Made by a program: the position numbers and the translations under genes. 32,538 bases of DNA from Mucilaginibacter sp. (lineage in GTDB: Bacteria > Bacteroidota > Bacteroidia > Sphingobacteriales > Sphingobacteriaceae), in the NCBI GenBank assembly GCA_028288125.1, contig JAQBOH010000022.1, forward strand, positions 1-32,538. Reading direction: 5' to 3'. The notes beneath the pieces were generated by a model. That model saw only the letters and a list, made by a program, of their open reading frames with translations, searched no databases and was not told the origin of the DNA. This document shows, one piece after another, positions 31,224 to 32,538 of this stretch (the stretch's first letter is position 1; each line of letters begins with the position of its first letter).

Positions 31224-31244
31224 GAGATGTGAGATATGAGATTT
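31224..31244. repeat. three-copy 7-bp tandem repeat
   Basis: GAGATGT, GAGATAT, GAGATTT in the divergent region between the protease and NagX-like genes. Same 7-bp period and copy number as the unrelated TTTCACC array at 1796-1816. No function is evident. Confidence 0.5.
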
Positions 31245-31376
31245 TTATTTGAAAATTTACACTTTGTAAATATTAATACGAATCTTCCCGCTGTTTTGAT
31301 ACAGTGTTTGTATTTGATTTCAATTAATCTCTTATATTGTACGTTATTTCCTTAGTAATTTAAACCTTACGTTAAA

Positions 31377-32510
31377 ATGGACAAAGCTGCTAACCGGTTT
31401 CTTTCGCTGGATGTATTTCGCGGGATGACGATTTGTTTTATGATCATTGTAAATACGCCCGGCAGCGGCGCCACAGCATTTTCGCCGCTTGAGCACGCCG
31501 CGTGGTTTGGCTTTACGCCCACGGACCTTGTCTTTCCTTCATTTTTATTCGCAGTGGGCAATGCCATGAGCTTTTCGATGAAAAAGTTTGACGGAATGAG
31601 CCCCGGCGCTGTATTTTCCAGGATATTGAAACGCGCGGGCCTTATATTTTTATTGGGGTACCTGATGTATTGGTTCCCGTTTGTGCGGCATGGCGCAAAC
31701 GGCTGGTTTATATTGCCCATAAGCCAAACCCGTATTATGGGTGTATTGCAGCGCATCGCGCTTTGTTACCTGTTTGCATCGCTTATCGTTTATTTCATAT
31801 CCTCAAAAAGGGCGATTATTGTTATCAGCGTATTACTGCTGGTGGGATATTGGATCATATTATTAACCTGTGGCGACCATGCCGATCCATATGGCATGCT
31901 CACCAACGCCGGTACCTACCTTGACAAATGGGTGCTTGGCGACGCGCACATGTATCACGGCGAAAAGGTGGCATTTGACCCGGAAGGCATTTTAAGCACC
32001 CTGCCGGCAATTGTAAATATTATCTGCGGCTACTTTGCCGGTAAATTTATACAGGAAAAAGGGAAGGGCTACGAAACCATTTCGCGGTTAATGTTGTGGG
32101 GCAGTTTGTTTGTTTTTCTCGCTTTATGCTGGAACATGGCTTTCCCGATAAGTAAAAAATTATGGACAAGCCCGTTTGTGTTATTGACCGTTGGTATCGA
32201 CCTGGTTATTATTTCAGGTTTGATATATGTCGTCGAAATACAAAAATGGAATAAAGCGAACTGGACGGCATTTTTTACAACGGTTGGTAAAAACCCGCTG
32301 CCCATCTATTTATTTTCCGAGCTTTTTGTGGTTGTGCTTTTTATGATAAAAGTACAGGGTACCAGTTTGTACGGCTGGGTAAACCAGGTGGCATTCCAGG
32401 TGATTGCGCCGGGGGCAATAGGGTCGCTATTGTTCGCCGTTTGTTATATGCTGGTTTGCTGGTTATTTGGGAAAGTTTTGGATAGGAATAAGATTTATTT
32501 GAGGGTGTAA
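31377..32510 (+). CDS. NagX-like membrane acyltransferase (heparan-alpha-glucosaminide N-acetyltransferase family, DUF5009)
   Basis: 377 residues, strongly hydrophobic with about ten membrane helices. The N-terminal RFLSLDVFRGMTICFMIIVN is the family hallmark, followed by SPLEHAAWFGFTPTDLVFPS, whose His40 aligns with the catalytic His of the human lysosomal enzyme HGSNAT, and SQTRIMGVLQRIALCYLFAS. HGSNAT moves acetyl across the membrane to terminal glucosamine; bacterial relatives are linked to amino-sugar use but are mostly uncharacterised. A role in acetylating periplasmic amino sugars is inference. It ends 10 bp before the REP-like hairpin that runs off the window. Confidence 0.88.
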   Translation: MDKAANRFLSLDVFRGMTICFMIIVNTPGSGATAFSPLEHAAWFGFTPTDLVFPSFLFAVGNAMSFSMKKFDGMSPGAVFSRILKRAGLIFLLGYLMYWFPFVRHGANGWFILPISQTRIMGVLQRIALCYLFASLIVYFISSKRAIIVISVLLLVGYWIILLTCGDHADPYGMLTNAGTYLDKWVLGDAHMYHGEKVAFDPEGILSTLPAIVNIICGYFAGKFIQEKGKGYETISRLMLWGSLFVFLALCWNMAFPISKKLWTSPFVLLTVGIDLVIISGLIYVVEIQKWNKANWTAFFTTVGKNPLPIYLFSELFVVVLFMIKVQGTSLYGWVNQVAFQVIAPGAIGSLLFAVCYMLVCWLFGKVLDRNKIYLRV

Positions 32511-32520
32511 AACTCAAAAA

Positions 32521-32538
32521 ACTTACGAAGTTTTAAAA
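32521..32538. repeat. REP-like hairpin, partial copy at window end
   Basis: ACTTACGAAGTTTTAAAA repeats the left arm of the hairpin at 1764-1796 (13-base core ACTTACGAAGTTT) and is cut by the window edge; the complementary arm should follow. It again lies directly after a gene end. Confidence 0.65.

Noticed and set aside
31307-31339. Candidate promoter TTTG ... TATATTG before the NagX-like gene
   Set aside because: Spacing is 16 or 22 bases depending on the TTTG chosen, neither matching the usual 19-21, so not listed.

Overview
The window looks like a chromosomal segment of a Bacteroidota bacterium, most likely a Sphingobacteriaceae member of the Mucilaginibacter/Pedobacter type. This is inferred from the protein families (GH97, DUF983, DUF2851, DUF6588, CbpA with a CbpM-like partner, a Bacteroidota-type HscA, NagX-like acyltransferase), from the absence of strong Shine-Dalgarno sequences, and from AT-rich promoter boxes of the TAnnTTTG type. 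No rRNA, tRNA, CRISPR array, phage or intact insertion sequence was seen. Most of the window is ordinary housekeeping and periplasmic/outer-membrane gene content; the unusual signals lie in the intergenic DNA.

Layout. 1-3.7 kb: tail of a riboflavin synthase gene whose frame is interrupted at the window edge, a TPR protein, a small coiled-coil protein and an HscA-type Hsp70. 3.8-8.6 kb: a large secreted protein with an HExxH motif, beta-propeller repeats and a probable outer-membrane barrel, then CutC and a Tat-exported glycosylasparaginase. 8.6-9.2 kb: a 665-bp gene-poor stretch with a 121-bp inverted-repeat element. 9.2-13.5 kb, all minus strand: DUF983, a VOC protein, a small zinc-ribbon protein, GH16, a class IV aminotransferase and RluD-type pseudouridine synthase. 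13.5-16.8 kb: a tandem duplication of a DUF6588 outer-membrane-type gene, in which the first copy carries a truncated relic of the PLP enzyme gene that follows the second copy. 17-20.3 kb: ABC exporter, HAD phosphatase, ParE-type toxin with an overlapping 54-residue antitoxin. 20.4-25.7 kb: Tat-exported Gfo/Idh/MocA oxidoreductase, DUF2851 and a PspC-like protein, GH97, DUF1493. 25.8-32.5 kb: GNAT, a tiny His/Arg-rich secreted peptide, cupin, CbpA/CbpM-like chaperone pair, crotonase, a decayed gene probably of the MmcQ/YjbR family, a CtpA-type S41 protease, and a NagX-like membrane acyltransferase.

How the parts relate. The clearest operons are cbpA with the CbpM-like gene (ending in a shared convergent terminator), DUF2851 with the PspC-like gene (1-bp gap), the antitoxin/toxin pair (25-bp overlap), and DUF6588 copy 2 with the PLP enzyme. 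GH16, GH97, glycosylasparaginase, Gfo/Idh and the NagX-like protein together suggest glycan scavenging, but they do not form one locus with SusC/SusD.

The best candidates for something new are: (1) the duplication relic at 14.67-14.78 kb, in which an imperfect palindrome seen in the intact coding copy has become a perfect 15-bp hairpin; (2) REP-like hairpins between convergent genes, one of which encodes the last residues and stop codon of the GH97 enzyme and shows compensatory stem changes; (3) the 121-bp element at 8.88-9.00 kb with three copies of GTGTTTTYACGG; (4) a 111-bp GC-rich inverted-repeat element upstream of GH97. All of these come from reading by eye; no database or folding computation was run.
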